NCBI GenBank assembly: GCA_017961625.1
Contig: JAGCWY010000034.1
Location: forward strand, 1-31,861
From: Ruminococcus sp.
GTDB taxonomy: Bacteria; Bacillota; Clostridia; Oscillospirales; Ruminococcaceae
DNA length: 31,861 bases
Direction of reading: 5' to 3'
This document shows, one piece after another, positions 31,830 to 31,861 of this stretch. The translations under genes and the position numbers were made by a program. Position 1 is the stretch's first letter. Each line of letters starts with the position of its first letter. The notes beneath the pieces are model-generated. The model was not told where the DNA came from. It saw only the letters and a list, made by a program, of their open reading frames with translations, and ran no database searches.

Positions 31830-31861
31830 GTATCTCTTTAGGTGATATTACGTGTTCCCGC

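Overview
The window looks like a chromosomal segment of a Gram-positive, fibre-degrading gut or rumen bacterium, most likely a Ruminococcus. The main reasons are a family 9 cellulase with a type I dockerin (10041-12524), a second orphan dockerin repeat (30267-30464), purine-rich Shine-Dalgarno sites, sigma-A type promoters with 17-bp spacers, and Firmicutes-type families throughout. The species is an inference; no rRNA or other marker is present.

Layout: (1) 1-4620 is a type I-like secretion locus. It holds the 3' end of an RTX-type exported protein, an ABC exporter whose C39 domain has lost its catalytic residues, and an HlyD-like adaptor. A group II intron with almost all of its reverse transcriptase deleted sits directly behind the terminator of the exported-protein gene. 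(2) 4765-6688 (minus strand) holds a membrane diguanylate cyclase and a CpXC zinc-binding protein, each with a near-consensus promoter. (3) 6800-9620 is gene-poor. It contains a YcxB-like membrane protein, a TolB-like propeller protein, two copies of a ~60-bp repeat and a duplicated promoter. (4) 10041-12524 is the cellulosomal cellulase.

(5) 12600-14401 is an AT-rich array of decayed polymorphic-toxin tips. Two copies of the 3' end of a deaminase-type toxin are each followed by a paralogous small gene, the likely immunity gene, with a frameshifted gene of unknown function between them. (6) 14823-19550 is a run of small accessory enzymes: three GNAT acetyltransferases, an AAC(3)-like aminoglycoside acetyltransferase, a flavin-binding PNPOx-like protein, a methyltransferase, a DUF3795 protein, a YgjV-like membrane protein and a chimeric remnant of an HD hydrolase. 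This looks like an accreted island. (7) 19749-23443 is a tandem large serine recombinase module. Both full-length recombinases carry a single-base frameshift, one of them in a run of nine G.

(8) 30158-23523 (minus strand) is a five-gene operon: FtsX-type permease, ABC ATPase, a lipoprotein resembling C45/acyltransferase-type Ntn hydrolases, an OmpR-type regulator and a histidine kinase. It resembles peptide-antibiotic sensing and detoxification loci but has an unusual enzymatic lipoprotein. (9) 30267-31861 holds an orphan dockerin fragment, a two-domain GNAT protein and a large imperfect palindrome built from three copies of a ~23-bp motif.

The strongest candidates for something unusual are the Gram-positive RTX-type export locus, the toxin-tip/immunity array, the lipoprotein-hydrolase ABC/two-component operon, the poly-G tract in the recombinase, and the terminal palindrome. 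No tRNA, rRNA or CRISPR array was seen.
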